From NCBI GenBank assembly GCA_022821965.1, contig JAJECN010000002.1, positions 1 to 64,000 of the forward strand: a DNA stretch of 64,000 nt, given 5' to 3'. The translations under genes and the position numbers were made by a program. Positions 8,529-17,731 of the stretch are shown here, one piece after another. The notes below the pieces were generated by a model that did not search any database, was not told the DNA's origin, and saw only the letters and a program-made list of their open reading frames with translations. Each line of letters starts with the position of its first letter. Positions within the stretch are counted from its first letter, which is position 1. The DNA comes from Candidatus Poribacteria bacterium. Its GTDB lineage: Bacteria > Poribacteria > WGA-4E > WGA-3G.

Positions 8529-9529
8529 TGAAACATACATCCAACTTTAAGCACAGGATTTATAGATCCCATATACTCAGTTACGCCATCGGCGTACTAT
8601 TTATATTGGGAGTTCTCCCGTCTGTCTGGGCAAAAGGACCCGAAACAAGCAAAATAACGTTTACATCGACTCGGGATGGCAATTCTGAAATCTATATCAT
8701 GAATTCCGATGGAAGCGATCAGATTAATTTGAGTCGGGACAATGCAGAAGACTTCAATCCGGTATGGTCACCCGATGGAGAGCAGATTTTGTTTGTTTCA
8801 GATCGTGCCGGACCCTCCGATTTGTATATTATGAACATAGAGGGCAGCGGGGTCAGGAAGGTATTTAGAAATAGAAAAAACAGATTGAATCCAACGTGGT
8901 CGCCCGATGGTAAAAAGATTGCCTATGCACAAGCACAAGGGAATGAAGTAGATGATGTTATCTACACTGCCACTATAAATGGCGGATTTGTTGAAAGATT
9001 GACTCACGGCTTTATGCCAACTTGGTCGTCCGATGGAAGCGAGATAGCTTTTATAGCCAGCGACCCCAGAAGTACCCCACTTAGTATTTTCAACCTCCGA
9101 ACCCGTGCTAAAAAGAGGCTTCTCTCGAATAAGATTCTGTGGGGACTTTTCCCGAGTTGGTCACCAAGGGGCGACAAGATTGCCTTTTCAAAAATTGATG
9201 GAAAGTTCGATCAAGGTTTTCTTTCGTGGACAAAGGCGAATATTTACATTGTCAATCGCGATGGCACCGGACTACATCAAATTATTAAAGATGAAGCAGT
9301 AATTGCGATGGAACCGACGTGGTCTCCGCATGGCGATGAGATTGTTTACACGGATGGGGGGCACGTTTCTACCCAACTCTTCAAAACTGATATAAGTAAC
9401 AACAGACCGGTGCAACTTACACATGAAGGAGATAATTTTGAAGCGGATTGGTTTAAACCGACAGCCTTAGATGTTTTACCTTCGGAACAGTTGCTAACAA
9501 CTTTTTGGGGAAAAATAAAAGCGGATTAA
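8528..9529 (+). CDS. Exported TolB-like PD40 beta-propeller protein
   Basis: Third tandem paralogue, 333 residues. Its start is in a TGATG overlap with the previous stop, with AGAGGAGGGAT just upstream. It has a longer basic N-terminal region (KHTSNFKHRIYRS) and a signal peptide ending near VWAKGPE. Blades include EIYIMNSDGSDQ, WSPDGEQILFVSDRAG, WSPDGKKIAYA, WSSDGSEIAFI, WSPRGDKIAFS and WSPHGDEIVYT. The C-terminus is QLLTTFWGKIKAD. It ends convergently against hrpB, sharing four bases. I see no catalytic motif, so a binding or scaffold role in the periplasm or on the surface is the best guess. Confidence 0.85.
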   Translation: MKHTSNFKHRIYRSHILSYAIGVLFILGVLPSVWAKGPETSKITFTSTRDGNSEIYIMNSDGSDQINLSRDNAEDFNPVWSPDGEQILFVSDRAGPSDLYIMNIEGSGVRKVFRNRKNRLNPTWSPDGKKIAYAQAQGNEVDDVIYTATINGGFVERLTHGFMPTWSSDGSEIAFIASDPRSTPLSIFNLRTRAKKRLLSNKILWGLFPSWSPRGDKIAFSKIDGKFDQGFLSWTKANIYIVNRDGTGLHQIIKDEAVIAMEPTWSPHGDEIVYTDGGHVSTQLFKTDISNNRPVQLTHEGDNFEADWFKPTALDVLPSEQLLTTFWGKIKAD

Positions 9530-11907
9530 GAAGAAGTGGAACGCACCGTTCGCACCTGTCCGCGAAGATTAAGCTGCACTTTCCAATTATTCCAGCGTGG
9601 TAGTAATACTGAACTCAACGTCGGTTGACGGATGCCGCGCTCCCATCGCAACATGACAAGTTTTTCGGAGGGCTTGTATTCTACGCTGAACTTCGCACCG
9701 TTGACAGAAAATTCTTTTGGATACTGCGCCTCAATTTCAGCGATAGTGTCAGCGTCTATTTCTGTGAAGACCAAATCCTCTGACGAAAGAAGTTGCCATT
9801 CCTCGGTGACCTCCACACCCAACACAGCCAACCGTGAAACCAACCATTCGTGCGGTGTCAACACTGTTATTTCCGAGGTTTGTAGTGCACAATGCAGGGT
9901 CCAAGCATCAATTGCCCGTGTCAGCTGCTCACCGACACTGGGAAACAAGGAGCCAGAGAGAATGAGCGATGCCAATGCCTCTCTCAGTAATTCGCCATGT
10001 AGCGGTCGCCGTTCGCGTCCGATCTCCCTTCCCGCATATTCAGTCACCACCTCCGCAACAATGTCTTCGCCTTCACGTCTCGGCACAGCGAGCTGAGAAG
10101 TTCCGATTCCTGCCTCAACGAGGTCGGCAAAAGCGCAAGGCATGGCAGTGCGTCCCATCAATTGAACGCGTGTGCCTTTCCCAATACCAACGGTTTCCAG
10201 AATCAAAGCGGCGTGCTGTCCTTCCGGGAGGAGTGAATCAGAATCGAGCAAGACCTCTCCGTGTTCATTTCCCCACCCCTTCCCTTTCTGTCTCCGCACG
10301 TAGGCGCAAGCGTCCCACTCCCGTAAGAGATAAGCGATTAGTGCTGCACGGTTGGGGTGCACCGGTGCGTTCTCTTTCATGACAGGCGGCAACTGAAAGA
10401 ACGTCCTGAGCTGCGTTGCGATTCTGCGACACTCAGCGAGAGCCGTTTTATGGAGATGGTGGCGGTTCGCATCGCCGCAGCGCAACGTCCGGATTGCCGT
10501 TGTCGCATCGCACCCATCACGAAAAAGGTCTTTCTGACGAGCATCTTGAACCGCCTCCTGTTGTTCAGTTGGCATGCTGACCGGACGTCGCCATAACGGC
10601 GCAGGACGTTCCAACGTCGCAATGAGATCAACCAGATCGCGTCGGAGAGAGCGGGGAGCTTTTACCAACAATCGGGCGTGAAGGGGGTCAATGGGTAGCT
10701 TGCAGATTTCGGCACCCTCTGTAGTGAGTTTGCCCTCGTCAGAGAGAACACCCCAACCCTTCAATGCGGTTTGTGCGCGTTCCACCGCAAAATCAGGAGG
10801 TGCGTCGAGAAACGTCAAATCTTGTGGACGATAGCCTGTTGAAGCGACCGTCAGCACGAATTGCGTCAGATCCTCCCGACGAATTTCTGGAGGTGTTTCT
10901 TGTTCAAGTTGCCCGTGTTCTTCCCAGAGTCTGTAGCAGATTCCCGGACCGAGGCGACCGGCACGTCCGCGACGTTGCTCAGCCGAGGCTTGCGAGATGG
11001 GACGTAACGCTAAGACAATCCGCCTGCTTTGATGGACACGCTGGCGCACCAATCCAGTATCCACAACGGCAGTAATACCCGGAAGTGTGATGGATGTTTC
11101 AGCAACGTTGGTTGCGAGAATAATTCGGCGGTATTCGGATTGCGTCTCAAATGCGCGGTCCTGTGCATCGCGGGATAAATCACCGTGGAACGGAACAAAC
11201 TCCACATTCCGCATCTTGCGAAGCGCGTCGTGACATGCGTTAATTTCACCTTTGCCCGGCAAGAAAACCAATATATTTCCCGCAGTCTCTTTGAGTGCAC
11301 GCTTAATCCCTGCTTCGACGCGTTCCACCAAATTATGGGCGGTCGGCGCAACTGCCCCGCCAAGGTATCGCACTTTGACAGGATAGACGCGTCCTTCTGC
11401 CCGTAGCACCTGCCCACCAACAAATTGTGCGAGTTGTCGAGCAGCTATCGTGGCAGACATGATAACGAGCCTTGCATCGCGCCGTTTCTTTCGGCATATC
11501 GCGAGAAACAGGTCTGTCTCTACCCCACGCTCGTGAAACTCATCCAAGATGATAGTGCCGTATTGATCCAGTTCTGGTCCTGCGGCGTATCGTAAAGCGA
11601 CCCCCGGTGTAACAAAACGGATACGGGTTAGCGTATCCGAACCAACATCCTCAAAACGCACCGTGTAGCCGACTGAATGCCCCAGCGGTTCACCACGCTG
11701 TTGTGCTACCCATCGCGCAAGCGAACGGCATGCAACGCGTCTCGGTTCAACAACAAGCACCGGTTTATCTGATAGCGCTGCACACCACGGCGGAACTTGC
11801 GTGGATTTTCCACTACCAGTCGGTGCCACAATCACCACGGGACCTTCCGTTATTGTATTTTGAAATGTCGTTTTCAATTCTGTAATCGGAAGATTCATTT
11901 CGTTCAT
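9526..11907 (-). CDS. hrpB: ATP-dependent RNA helicase HrpB
   Basis: This DEAH-box helicase is 793 residues from the ATG at 11907. Motifs in order: APTGSGKST (Walker A, near residues 28-36), VEPRRVACRSLA (Ia), LDEFHERG (motif II, near 121), IMSATI (III), FLPGKGEI, ATNVAETSITLPGI (V) and QRRGRAGRLGPG (VI). The C-terminal part, with MKENAPVHPNRAALIAYLL and a final LLPRWNNWKVQLN-type end, matches the HrpB C-terminal domains. Length fits the family (about 800-840). The frame continues upstream to 11943, but a perfect promoter occupies that stretch, so the start is at 11907 or 11898. It is a single gene with no operon partner; its role in bacteria is poorly defined. Confidence 0.9.
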   Translation of the reverse strand: MNEMNLPITELKTTFQNTITEGPVVIVAPTGSGKSTQVPPWCAALSDKPVLVVEPRRVACRSLARWVAQQRGEPLGHSVGYTVRFEDVGSDTLTRIRFVTPGVALRYAAGPELDQYGTIILDEFHERGVETDLFLAICRKKRRDARLVIMSATIAARQLAQFVGGQVLRAEGRVYPVKVRYLGGAVAPTAHNLVERVEAGIKRALKETAGNILVFLPGKGEINACHDALRKMRNVEFVPFHGDLSRDAQDRAFETQSEYRRIILATNVAETSITLPGITAVVDTGLVRQRVHQSRRIVLALRPISQASAEQRRGRAGRLGPGICYRLWEEHGQLEQETPPEIRREDLTQFVLTVASTGYRPQDLTFLDAPPDFAVERAQTALKGWGVLSDEGKLTTEGAEICKLPIDPLHARLLVKAPRSLRRDLVDLIATLERPAPLWRRPVSMPTEQQEAVQDARQKDLFRDGCDATTAIRTLRCGDANRHHLHKTALAECRRIATQLRTFFQLPPVMKENAPVHPNRAALIAYLLREWDACAYVRRQKGKGWGNEHGEVLLDSDSLLPEGQHAALILETVGIGKGTRVQLMGRTAMPCAFADLVEAGIGTSQLAVPRREGEDIVAEVVTEYAGREIGRERRPLHGELLREALASLILSGSLFPSVGEQLTRAIDAWTLHCALQTSEITVLTPHEWLVSRLAVLGVEVTEEWQLLSSEDLVFTEIDADTIAEIEAQYPKEFSVNGAKFSVEYKPSEKLVMLRWERGIRQPTLSSVLLPRWNNWKVQLNLRGQVRTVRSTSS

Positions 11908-11914
11908 AGTGGTT

Positions 11915-11943
11915 ATTATAACCGATAGCTGATTCAGTATCAA
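11915..11943 (-). promoter_or_regulatory. Promoter of hrpB, probably giving a leaderless mRNA
   Basis: On the minus strand TTGATA (11943-11938) and TATAAT (11920-11915) are 17 bases apart. Seven bases after the -10 box comes the ATG at 11907, so the transcript should begin at or within two bases of the start codon. No Shine-Dalgarno sequence is present. Confidence 0.7.
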
Positions 11944-11956
11944 GACAGAGTGCTAA

Positions 11957-12062
11957 GTCGGGAATCGGAGAGTTTTTGCTTAAGAAATTGAGGAACACCC
12001 AAGCAAAAACGGTGTTTCTTCCCTCCTACCGAGGGGAGTCGGGAATCGGAATTCCCTCCTAC
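11957..12062. repeat. Composite repeat block upstream of the TPR/propeller gene
   Basis: GTCGGGAATCGGA occurs at 11957-11969 and again at 12038-12050. TTCCCTCCTAC occurs at 12019-12029 and 12052-12062. Between them, GTTTTTGCTT (11972-11981) and AAGCAAAAAC (12001-12010) form a perfect 10-bp stem with a 19-base loop. The right half, read on the minus strand as GTAGGAGGGAATTCCGATTC, resembles the sequence at 28504-28527. No coding potential is seen. Confidence 0.55.
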
Positions 12063-12100
12063 AAGAAAACTGAATGGTTTCGCTGACACCTCAAACATTC

Positions 12101-12129
12101 TTGACATTTCCGCCCGTTTCTGATATTAT
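12101..12129 (+). promoter_or_regulatory. sigma70-type promoter of the TPR/propeller gene
   Basis: TTGACA at 12101-12106 and TATTAT at 12124-12129 are 17 bases apart. The transcript would start near 12136, about 33 bases before the ATG at 12169, which is preceded by AAAGGAAAAA. Confidence 0.72.
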
Positions 12130-12168
12130 AACCCTACATCCATCAATCGACATTCTAAAGGAAAAATT

Positions 12169-14214
12169 ATGTTGCATCAGAAATCCGTAAAATACACACA
12201 TACAAAAAAACAGAAAACTTACCAGTTATTTGCATTGATAGTTCCAGTCCTTCTATTACTCTGTCAGTCCGCTGTCTACAGCGAACAATATGTCATTGTC
12301 GAAAGTGAAAATGGAGACAGACTCACTGCGACATGGCTTGGGGGTACCGACACTTACTTTGAAATCGAGTACAATGGACAGTCTTTAAAACTTCCGGTGA
12401 CAGGATATACCCTTATATTCCCATCAAATTTAGCGCATGTTCCGGATCGAACCGCCACGAAGTATTATAACAGGGGACTTGATTTACTGGAGTTAGGACT
12501 CCCTGAATTAGCACAACGGCGATTTGAAGAGGCAATCGAAGAATATCCAAAATATCCGGCTGCGCACTACCAACTCGGATTACTTTACAAAGCAAATGGC
12601 GACACCGTAAACGCATTGGAAAGATTTCGTTCTGCAGCGATCCTTGATGCCCCAAGTTTCGACCTCGTTCCACTCTTCCATGAGTTTGGAGATATTGCCC
12701 TTGCCAACGAAGATTATGCTGTGGCAGTGGATAGTTACCAATTGATTCTAACCTATTATCCAGAACACACCGACGTACCAATGCTGAGTTACCTCACCGG
12801 ATTTCTGCTCGTCGAGCAATTAGAGGATCAAAATGCCGGATTACTTCTTCTTGAATCGGCAATCAAAGAATATCCTGACATGGCGGGACATGAAAAGGCA
12901 CTATTCCTGATTGGAAAATTACAAGCGGAAACAGACCTGTTGGAAAATGCACTACATACTTTAGACGGATTTATCACACGCTATCCGGGAAGCGAATGGA
13001 TTTACGATGCACACCTCATCCGTGCGGCTGCCAATCTGAAACTCGGTAGACTGGAAGAAGCCGCACGTGAAGCGACCCACGTCGACGATATCAGCGACGA
13101 TGTAGAGATAGAAGAACGCGCAAAAAAGATTCTGGACCAGACGAAGTGGACCATTTACACCGAGGCAGATGGACTCCCCGACAACCAAATTCAAGCGATT
13201 ACGACTGATGGCACACAACTATGGATAGGGACTCCAAAAGGTGTAATGCAATTTCAGACTGTGCATGGGAAATGGATACCGATTGAAGGTCCGGCGCAGC
13301 TGATTAACACCGCCTTAGAAAATGTGCCGGATGTGGGAGCCATCGCTACGAACGAACAGGAGGTCTGGGTGGGAACACGTTCTCAAGGTGCTCTTCATTA
13401 CAGCAAGTTGACGGGTAAAATTGAGCTCTATTCCCCAACAGACGGTCTCCCCACCTGGGTCAAGGACATCAAAATGGACGAAACAGAGATTTGGTTCGCT
13501 ACAGATGTCGGAATTATACGTAAGATTCGTGGCAGTGACGGACCCCTCCTCCGTTACAATAGTTACAATAGTGGTCTACCCGCAGATAATATCGAAACCT
13601 TGTTACTAACGCCCAAAACAGTTTGGGCTGCTTCGGCAGATGGTGTTATCGGAATATTCGATCGAGAAATTGAGGAATGGGGTTCCTATCATTCCATCGC
13701 AATCCGAGAAGGTATGACAATTGTTGGACTTGATACTGCAGAAGAGCAGCTGCTCTTTACGTGGTTCAACGCCGAGGAAAAATCCCGAGGTTATTTCCAA
13801 GCAGACTTCGATGGACTCAACGGAAAATCGATGACTCTCGATACGGGCATAGAGGATGAGAATGACCTAAGAAATATTTACATTAGAGGTGCCTTGGACA
13901 CCTCACCTATAGTCCAAGAAGAGCCCGAGGCACCACCGATAGAAGAAACACCGGACCCGACAATATCCGAATTTTCGTCGGAAATAGCGGGATTAGAAGT
14001 AGAGCCACCGCCGCCCAAGCCACAAATTCCATTAGTGCTGTGGATAACAACAAACGATGATTTTTACACGTATCACACACGCTCTCAGGCATGGGAATAT
14101 GTAGCAATGCCTCAGATAACCAGGGGTGAATTGACAACAAAAGCCCTTGTTGTAATAAACAATAGGGTATGGATAGCAACCAGTAACGGCTTAGTGAGCA
14201 CGAGCGTTCAATGA
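12169..14214 (+). CDS. Exported TPR protein with two-component-regulator-type propeller repeats
   Basis: This 681-residue protein has a basic N-terminus and a hydrophobic segment (about residues 24-38) that looks like a signal peptide ending near VYSEQ. Residues about 95-315 are tetratricopeptide repeats (KYYNRGLDLLELGLPELAQ, AAHYQLGLLYKANGD, FGDIALANEDYAVAVDSYQ and others). From about 325 onward come Reg_prop-like blades: YTEADGLPDNQIQAI followed by LWIGTPKGVMQF, then VWVGTRSQGALHY, IWFATDVGIIRK, VWAASADGVIG and finally VWIATSNGLVS. A Pro/Glu-rich linker near residues 580-620 splits the propeller. TPR parts usually bind proteins, and such propellers usually form sensor domains. No kinase domain is attached. 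Partner unknown. Its stop lies 34 bases before fdhD. Confidence 0.85.
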   Translation: MLHQKSVKYTHTKKQKTYQLFALIVPVLLLLCQSAVYSEQYVIVESENGDRLTATWLGGTDTYFEIEYNGQSLKLPVTGYTLIFPSNLAHVPDRTATKYYNRGLDLLELGLPELAQRRFEEAIEEYPKYPAAHYQLGLLYKANGDTVNALERFRSAAILDAPSFDLVPLFHEFGDIALANEDYAVAVDSYQLILTYYPEHTDVPMLSYLTGFLLVEQLEDQNAGLLLLESAIKEYPDMAGHEKALFLIGKLQAETDLLENALHTLDGFITRYPGSEWIYDAHLIRAAANLKLGRLEEAAREATHVDDISDDVEIEERAKKILDQTKWTIYTEADGLPDNQIQAITTDGTQLWIGTPKGVMQFQTVHGKWIPIEGPAQLINTALENVPDVGAIATNEQEVWVGTRSQGALHYSKLTGKIELYSPTDGLPTWVKDIKMDETEIWFATDVGIIRKIRGSDGPLLRYNSYNSGLPADNIETLLLTPKTVWAASADGVIGIFDREIEEWGSYHSIAIREGMTIVGLDTAEEQLLFTWFNAEEKSRGYFQADFDGLNGKSMTLDTGIEDENDLRNIYIRGALDTSPIVQEEPEAPPIEETPDPTISEFSSEIAGLEVEPPPPKPQIPLVLWITTNDDFYTYHTRSQAWEYVAMPQITRGELTTKALVVINNRVWIATSNGLVSTSVQ

Positions 14215-14248
14215 AATCTGTTCGTAAGCGTGCGCGAACATAAAAACC

Positions 14249-15088
14249 ATGCAACCGACATCCACAAAGCTTATCACGCGTTGGTCAGATGCTAAACCCG
14301 CCCAGGTCGAAGACGAGTTGGTTGTTGAAGAACCGCTTGAGATTCGGGTGGGACAACAGAGTCTAATCGTTGTGATGCGCACTCCCGGACACGATTTTGA
14401 ACTCGCCGCAGGTTTTCTGTATACGGAGAGCCTCATAACCTCTGGTGATGATATCGAAATCATTGCCTATTGTGAGGAAGAGGACGCTGAAACACAGCCT
14501 GCCGGTTTATCGTCGTGGCAGAATATCGTCAATGTTCGTCTCATAGAGGAACTGGATTTTGAGACGCAATCGGGGTGGCAACGGAATTTTCACGCGAATG
14601 CGAGTTGCGGACTCTGTGGCAAAATGACGATTGAATCTGTGCGGCAGCAGGTGCCGCCACTGAATTCGGGATTCCGTGTGAATCAAGATGTGTTCTATAA
14701 ACTCAACGATCAGTTAAGAAAAGCACAATCCGTTTTTGAAAGAACGGGTGGACTCCATGCTGCTGGACTCTTCAACGAAGCGGGTGAACTTCTGATTATT
14801 AGAGAGGACATCGGCAGACACAATGCTGTGGATAAAGTCATTGGACAAGCGTTATTGGCTGACTTGGTGCCACTTGATTGTCATATTCTGATGGTAAGCG
14901 GTCGCGCGAGTTTTGAAATCGTGCAGAAGGCACTCTTTGCCCGTATCCCGATTATCGTTGCTGTTTCCGCTGCATCAACACTTGCGGTTGACCTTGCCAA
15001 GGAGGGTAACCTCACGTTAGTAGGTTTCATGCGGGGTCAGAGTATGGCAGTCTATAGTTGCCCAGAGCGGATTTGCCATGAAATGTGA
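14249..15088 (+). CDS. fdhD: Formate dehydrogenase accessory sulfurtransferase FdhD
   Basis: The 279 residues match FdhD in length and motifs. FdhD passes sulfur from a cysteine desulfurase to the molybdenum cofactor of formate dehydrogenase. Visible signatures are RTPGHDFELAAGFLYTE near residues 44-60, NASCGLCGK with the Cys pair at about 120 and 123, RTGGLHAAGLFNEAGEL, REDIGRHNAVDKVIG and VSGRASFEIVQKALFARIPI. No formate dehydrogenase or other molybdoenzyme lies in the window, so its client is elsewhere on the genome. The start has no clear Shine-Dalgarno sequence; a small hairpin (TGTTCG...CGAACA) separates it from the preceding gene. Confidence 0.93.
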   Translation: MQPTSTKLITRWSDAKPAQVEDELVVEEPLEIRVGQQSLIVVMRTPGHDFELAAGFLYTESLITSGDDIEIIAYCEEEDAETQPAGLSSWQNIVNVRLIEELDFETQSGWQRNFHANASCGLCGKMTIESVRQQVPPLNSGFRVNQDVFYKLNDQLRKAQSVFERTGGLHAAGLFNEAGELLIIREDIGRHNAVDKVIGQALLADLVPLDCHILMVSGRASFEIVQKALFARIPIIVAVSAASTLAVDLAKEGNLTLVGFMRGQSMAVYSCPERICHEM

Positions 15089-15204
15089 AACCGTGAGAAC
15101 AGGCGTGTCGATAAGTTTTTGCTATCTTTTTCGGACGTGGTGTCTCTATAAGGGTAAAAGGTATTTGGGCTTACAAAGCCTTCCTACAAAGGAGTAAAAT
15201 TATC

Positions 15205-15489
15205 ATGGGTTTCATTTTAGAGGGCATCCAAAATTTCGTTAATTTACTATTCTTTCTGGCTATCGTTGGCACTATAGGTGTTTCGTGGTTTTACGCACAC
15301 CGCTTGCAAAAACAGTACGGGGCGAGTTTTCCGTGGCGTAAAACGGCGATTATCGTTGGGATCGAAGTTCTGCTCTGGATCGGATTTACCATTTTCTGGT
15401 CAATTTTAAAAGCGTTCTGGGTGCCAATCCTCATCGTCGCTGTTATAGCTATTGTGCTGATCTCGCGAAAGAAGCGGAGATATGTATGA
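15205..15489 (+). CDS. Small membrane protein of unknown function
   Basis: 94 residues, with AAAGGAG upstream of the ATG. Three hydrophobic segments are visible: about residues 11-30 (LLFFLAIVGTIGVSWFY), 45-60 (AIIVGIEVLLWIGFTIFW) and 66-88 (FWVPILIVAVIAIVLIS), followed by a basic end (RKKRRYV). A short basic loop lies between the first two. I do not recognise a family. The fit of ribosome binding site, length and membrane topology makes it likely to be a real gene. Confidence 0.7.
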   Translation: MGFILEGIQNFVNLLFFLAIVGTIGVSWFYAHRLQKQYGASFPWRKTAIIVGIEVLLWIGFTIFWSILKAFWVPILIVAVIAIVLISRKKRRYV

Positions 15490-15500
15490 ATGAAGTTAAA

Positions 15501-15528
15501 CGGTAGCGCGCTTCGTAGGCGCGCACCG
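15501..15528. repeat. GC-rich palindrome between genes (copy 1)
   Basis: GCGCGC at 15506-15511 pairs with GCGCGC at 15519-15524 across a 7-base loop, and the stem extends outward with CGGT and ACCG (one bulge). Similar palindromes lie in the next two gene gaps. Confidence 0.6.
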
Positions 15529-15556
15529 ACCAAAACAAACCTAAGGAGAGACAGAT

Positions 15557-16609
15557 ATGAGTCGAACAGGGAGAGCCGTGGTCGCGTGCGGCAAAGATTT
15601 TGAGATTCGTGAATACCCGGTCCCCGAACCTGAACCTAATACGGTGCTACTTCGTCAGGAACTCGCAGGTATCTGCGGAACTGACCTACATAACTGGCAG
15701 AACGGTTTTCAACAGGAAGTTCTATTAGGACATGAAAACGTTGGTATTATCGAGGCACTCGGTGAGGGTGTAGAGACCGATTATGTCGGTAAACCTGTGA
15801 AAGAAGGAGACCGAGTTATTTTTGCACCCGGAACAAACTACGGTGCTTACGGCTTCCAATGGAACCCGGACGAGGCACCACACTTTCGGGGTGGGTTTGC
15901 GGATTATATGTATCTTAACTATCCGAATACCTGCTTTATGAAAACTGACGCTTCTCCTGAGGTTGCAGTGTTAACAGAGCCTTTTACTGTTGGTGTGCAC
16001 GCCGCAATGCGCGGTGAGATAAAACTCGGTGATACCGTCGTTGTGCAAGGTTCAGGAGCCATCGGATTGGTGACGCTTGCGTGTGCGAAATTGAGCGGTG
16101 CTGCCAAAGTGATTGTGGTAGGCGGACCTGCTGGACGGTTGGAACTCGCGAAACGGCTCGGTGCCGACGTAACAATTGATATTGAAGAGGTTACTTCTAC
16201 CGAAGAACGGACAGAACTTGTATTAGCAGAAACGCCACGCAAAGAGGGCGCGGATGTTGTCTTTGAATGTGCTGGTTTTCTCCCCGCCACACCAGAAGGG
16301 TTGGGTTATACGCGGCGCAGTGGCACCTTTGTTGAAGTCGGTCACTTTGTGGATATGGGATCCATTGATTTCAATATCAACCAATTGTTGATGCGTAAAA
16401 ACCTTCGCGTTGAGGCGATTTGGGGAAGCAGTTACGAACACTTCGTCCGCGGTCTACCACTCCTTGAACAGAGCGGTCTGCCTTTCGCCGATATGATTAG
16501 CCATCAGCTGCCACTCTCACAGGTCGCAGATGGTTTTCACGCACTCAATGGGGACTACCGTATTAAGGGTGAAACAGCGATTAAAATTGCTGTCCGAGCT
16601 GAGGAATAG
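15557..16609 (+). CDS. Zinc-type alcohol dehydrogenase family protein (no structural zinc site)
   Basis: This 350-residue medium-chain dehydrogenase probably oxidises a polyol, sugar or sugar acid with NAD(P). The catalytic zinc region is visible as AGICGTDLH (Cys40) and LGHENVG (His59, Glu60). The cofactor-binding fold shows as VVVQGSGAIGLVTLACAKLSGA (residues about 155-175) and KRLGADVTID. The usual four-cysteine structural zinc loop is absent; the matching region reads NYGAYGFQWNPDEAPHFRGG. AAGGAGAG precedes the ATG. It lies 93 bases before a Gfo/Idh/MocA gene and in the same direction as an isomerase, which suggests a joint carbohydrate pathway. Confidence 0.85.
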   Translation: MSRTGRAVVACGKDFEIREYPVPEPEPNTVLLRQELAGICGTDLHNWQNGFQQEVLLGHENVGIIEALGEGVETDYVGKPVKEGDRVIFAPGTNYGAYGFQWNPDEAPHFRGGFADYMYLNYPNTCFMKTDASPEVAVLTEPFTVGVHAAMRGEIKLGDTVVVQGSGAIGLVTLACAKLSGAAKVIVVGGPAGRLELAKRLGADVTIDIEEVTSTEERTELVLAETPRKEGADVVFECAGFLPATPEGLGYTRRSGTFVEVGHFVDMGSIDFNINQLLMRKNLRVEAIWGSSYEHFVRGLPLLEQSGLPFADMISHQLPLSQVADGFHALNGDYRIKGETAIKIAVRAEE

Positions 16610-16641
16610 ACGAATCCCTAAGAAAACTCAAAACTTGTAAA

Positions 16642-16660
16642 TGCGCGTTCCAAGCGCGCA
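16642..16660. repeat. GC-rich palindrome between genes (copy 2)
   Basis: TGCGCG at 16642-16647 pairs with CGCGCA at 16655-16660 around TTCCAAG. A GCGCGC-rich tail continues to about 16684. Confidence 0.55.
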
Positions 16661-16701
16661 CTTTGCGTGCTTAAACAGCGCGCTTATAGGAGGCATTATT
16701 A

Positions 16702-17721
16702 ATGGCAAAAACGTATCGCATCGGCTTTGCGTCCCTTGTGCATGACCATGTATGGGGCGAACTTGGTCACTGGAAAGCGCATCCGAACGTCGAAATTGTC
16801 GCTGCAGGCGATGTCAACGAGGAATTACGCACCCAGTTCAACACAGAAACGGGTGTTGAAAACATCTATAACTCTTGGCAAGAGATGTTGGAGAACGAAA
16901 AATTAGACATCCTCCAAGCATCAGCCGAGAACAGTGCTGGAGCCGACATCGTTGAAGCTGCAGCGGCAAAGGGTATCCACGTCGTTTCAGAAAAGCCGAT
17001 GGCGGCACGTCTGTCCCAAGCGGATCAGATGCTCGCTGCTGCCGAGAACGCTGGCACCTTGTTGATGGTGAACTGGCCCACCGCGTGGAGTCCTGCACTC
17101 AATGCCGCGATGGATCTTATCAAAGACGGCGCAATCGGTGACGTTTTCTACTTCAAATGGCGTTCTGCACACAACGGACCGAAGGAAATCGGATGCTCCC
17201 GCTACTTCTATGAATGGCTCTACGACGAAGAGAAAAACGGTGCTGGTGCGTTGATGGATTACTGCTGTTATTGCGCCGATATGTGTGCTTATCTCCTTGG
17301 CACGCCACAGCAAGTGACTGCCTTCCGCGGCACTTTCGTCAAAGACTACCCGATTCCTGACGATAACGCCGTTATTGTTATGAAATACGGCAATGCCTTC
17401 GGAATTACGGAAGCGTCTTGGACACAGAAAGTCGGTTATGTCACACCGAATCCAGTGGTTTATGGCACTGAGGGTGCCCTGATGGTCAGCGGAAACGAGG
17501 TACACCTGCATCCGGCAGGTAGCGATGCCGAAGTGCTAACGCCTGAACCACTCCCAGAGGGCAGACGTAACGCCGCAGAATACTTCATTCACTGCTTAGA
17601 GACGGGCGAACCGATTGAAGGACTGTGCAGCCCCAAAGTGAGTCGGGATGCCCAAGAAATCCTCGAAGCCGGTTTGGTGTCAGCAGATAGTGGGCAGGTC
17701 GTCAACTTGCCGATGTCCTAA
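16702..17721 (+). CDS. Gfo/Idh/MocA family oxidoreductase
   Basis: The 339 residues match the two-domain family of NAD(P)-dependent sugar and inositol oxidoreductases. The N-terminal Rossmann part shows YRIGFASLVHDHVWGEL instead of the usual GxGxxG, then EIVAAGDVNEE, and the family motif VVSEKPMAA with Glu-Lys-Pro at residues 97-99. The C-terminal domain contains GALMDYCCYCADMCAYLLG, where the family usually has GGxxxDxGxH, so the catalytic His position is Cys or Tyr here. AGGAGG precedes the ATG. Substrate unknown. The dehydrogenase before it and the isomerase after it support a sugar pathway. Confidence 0.88.
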   Translation: MAKTYRIGFASLVHDHVWGELGHWKAHPNVEIVAAGDVNEELRTQFNTETGVENIYNSWQEMLENEKLDILQASAENSAGADIVEAAAAKGIHVVSEKPMAARLSQADQMLAAAENAGTLLMVNWPTAWSPALNAAMDLIKDGAIGDVFYFKWRSAHNGPKEIGCSRYFYEWLYDEEKNGAGALMDYCCYCADMCAYLLGTPQQVTAFRGTFVKDYPIPDDNAVIVMKYGNAFGITEASWTQKVGYVTPNPVVYGTEGALMVSGNEVHLHPAGSDAEVLTPEPLPEGRRNAAEYFIHCLETGEPIEGLCSPKVSRDAQEILEAGLVSADSGQVVNLPMS

Positions 17722-17731
17722 ACGAATATAA

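Noticed and set aside
6481-9529. PD40 triplet as tolB of a Tol-Pal system
   Set aside because: No tolA, tolQ, tolR, pal or ybgF is near, the copies are tandem, and the proteins are shorter than TolB.
11908-11943. Extended start of hrpB at 11943
   Set aside because: The extension consists of a perfect promoter sequence, so it cannot be translated from that promoter.
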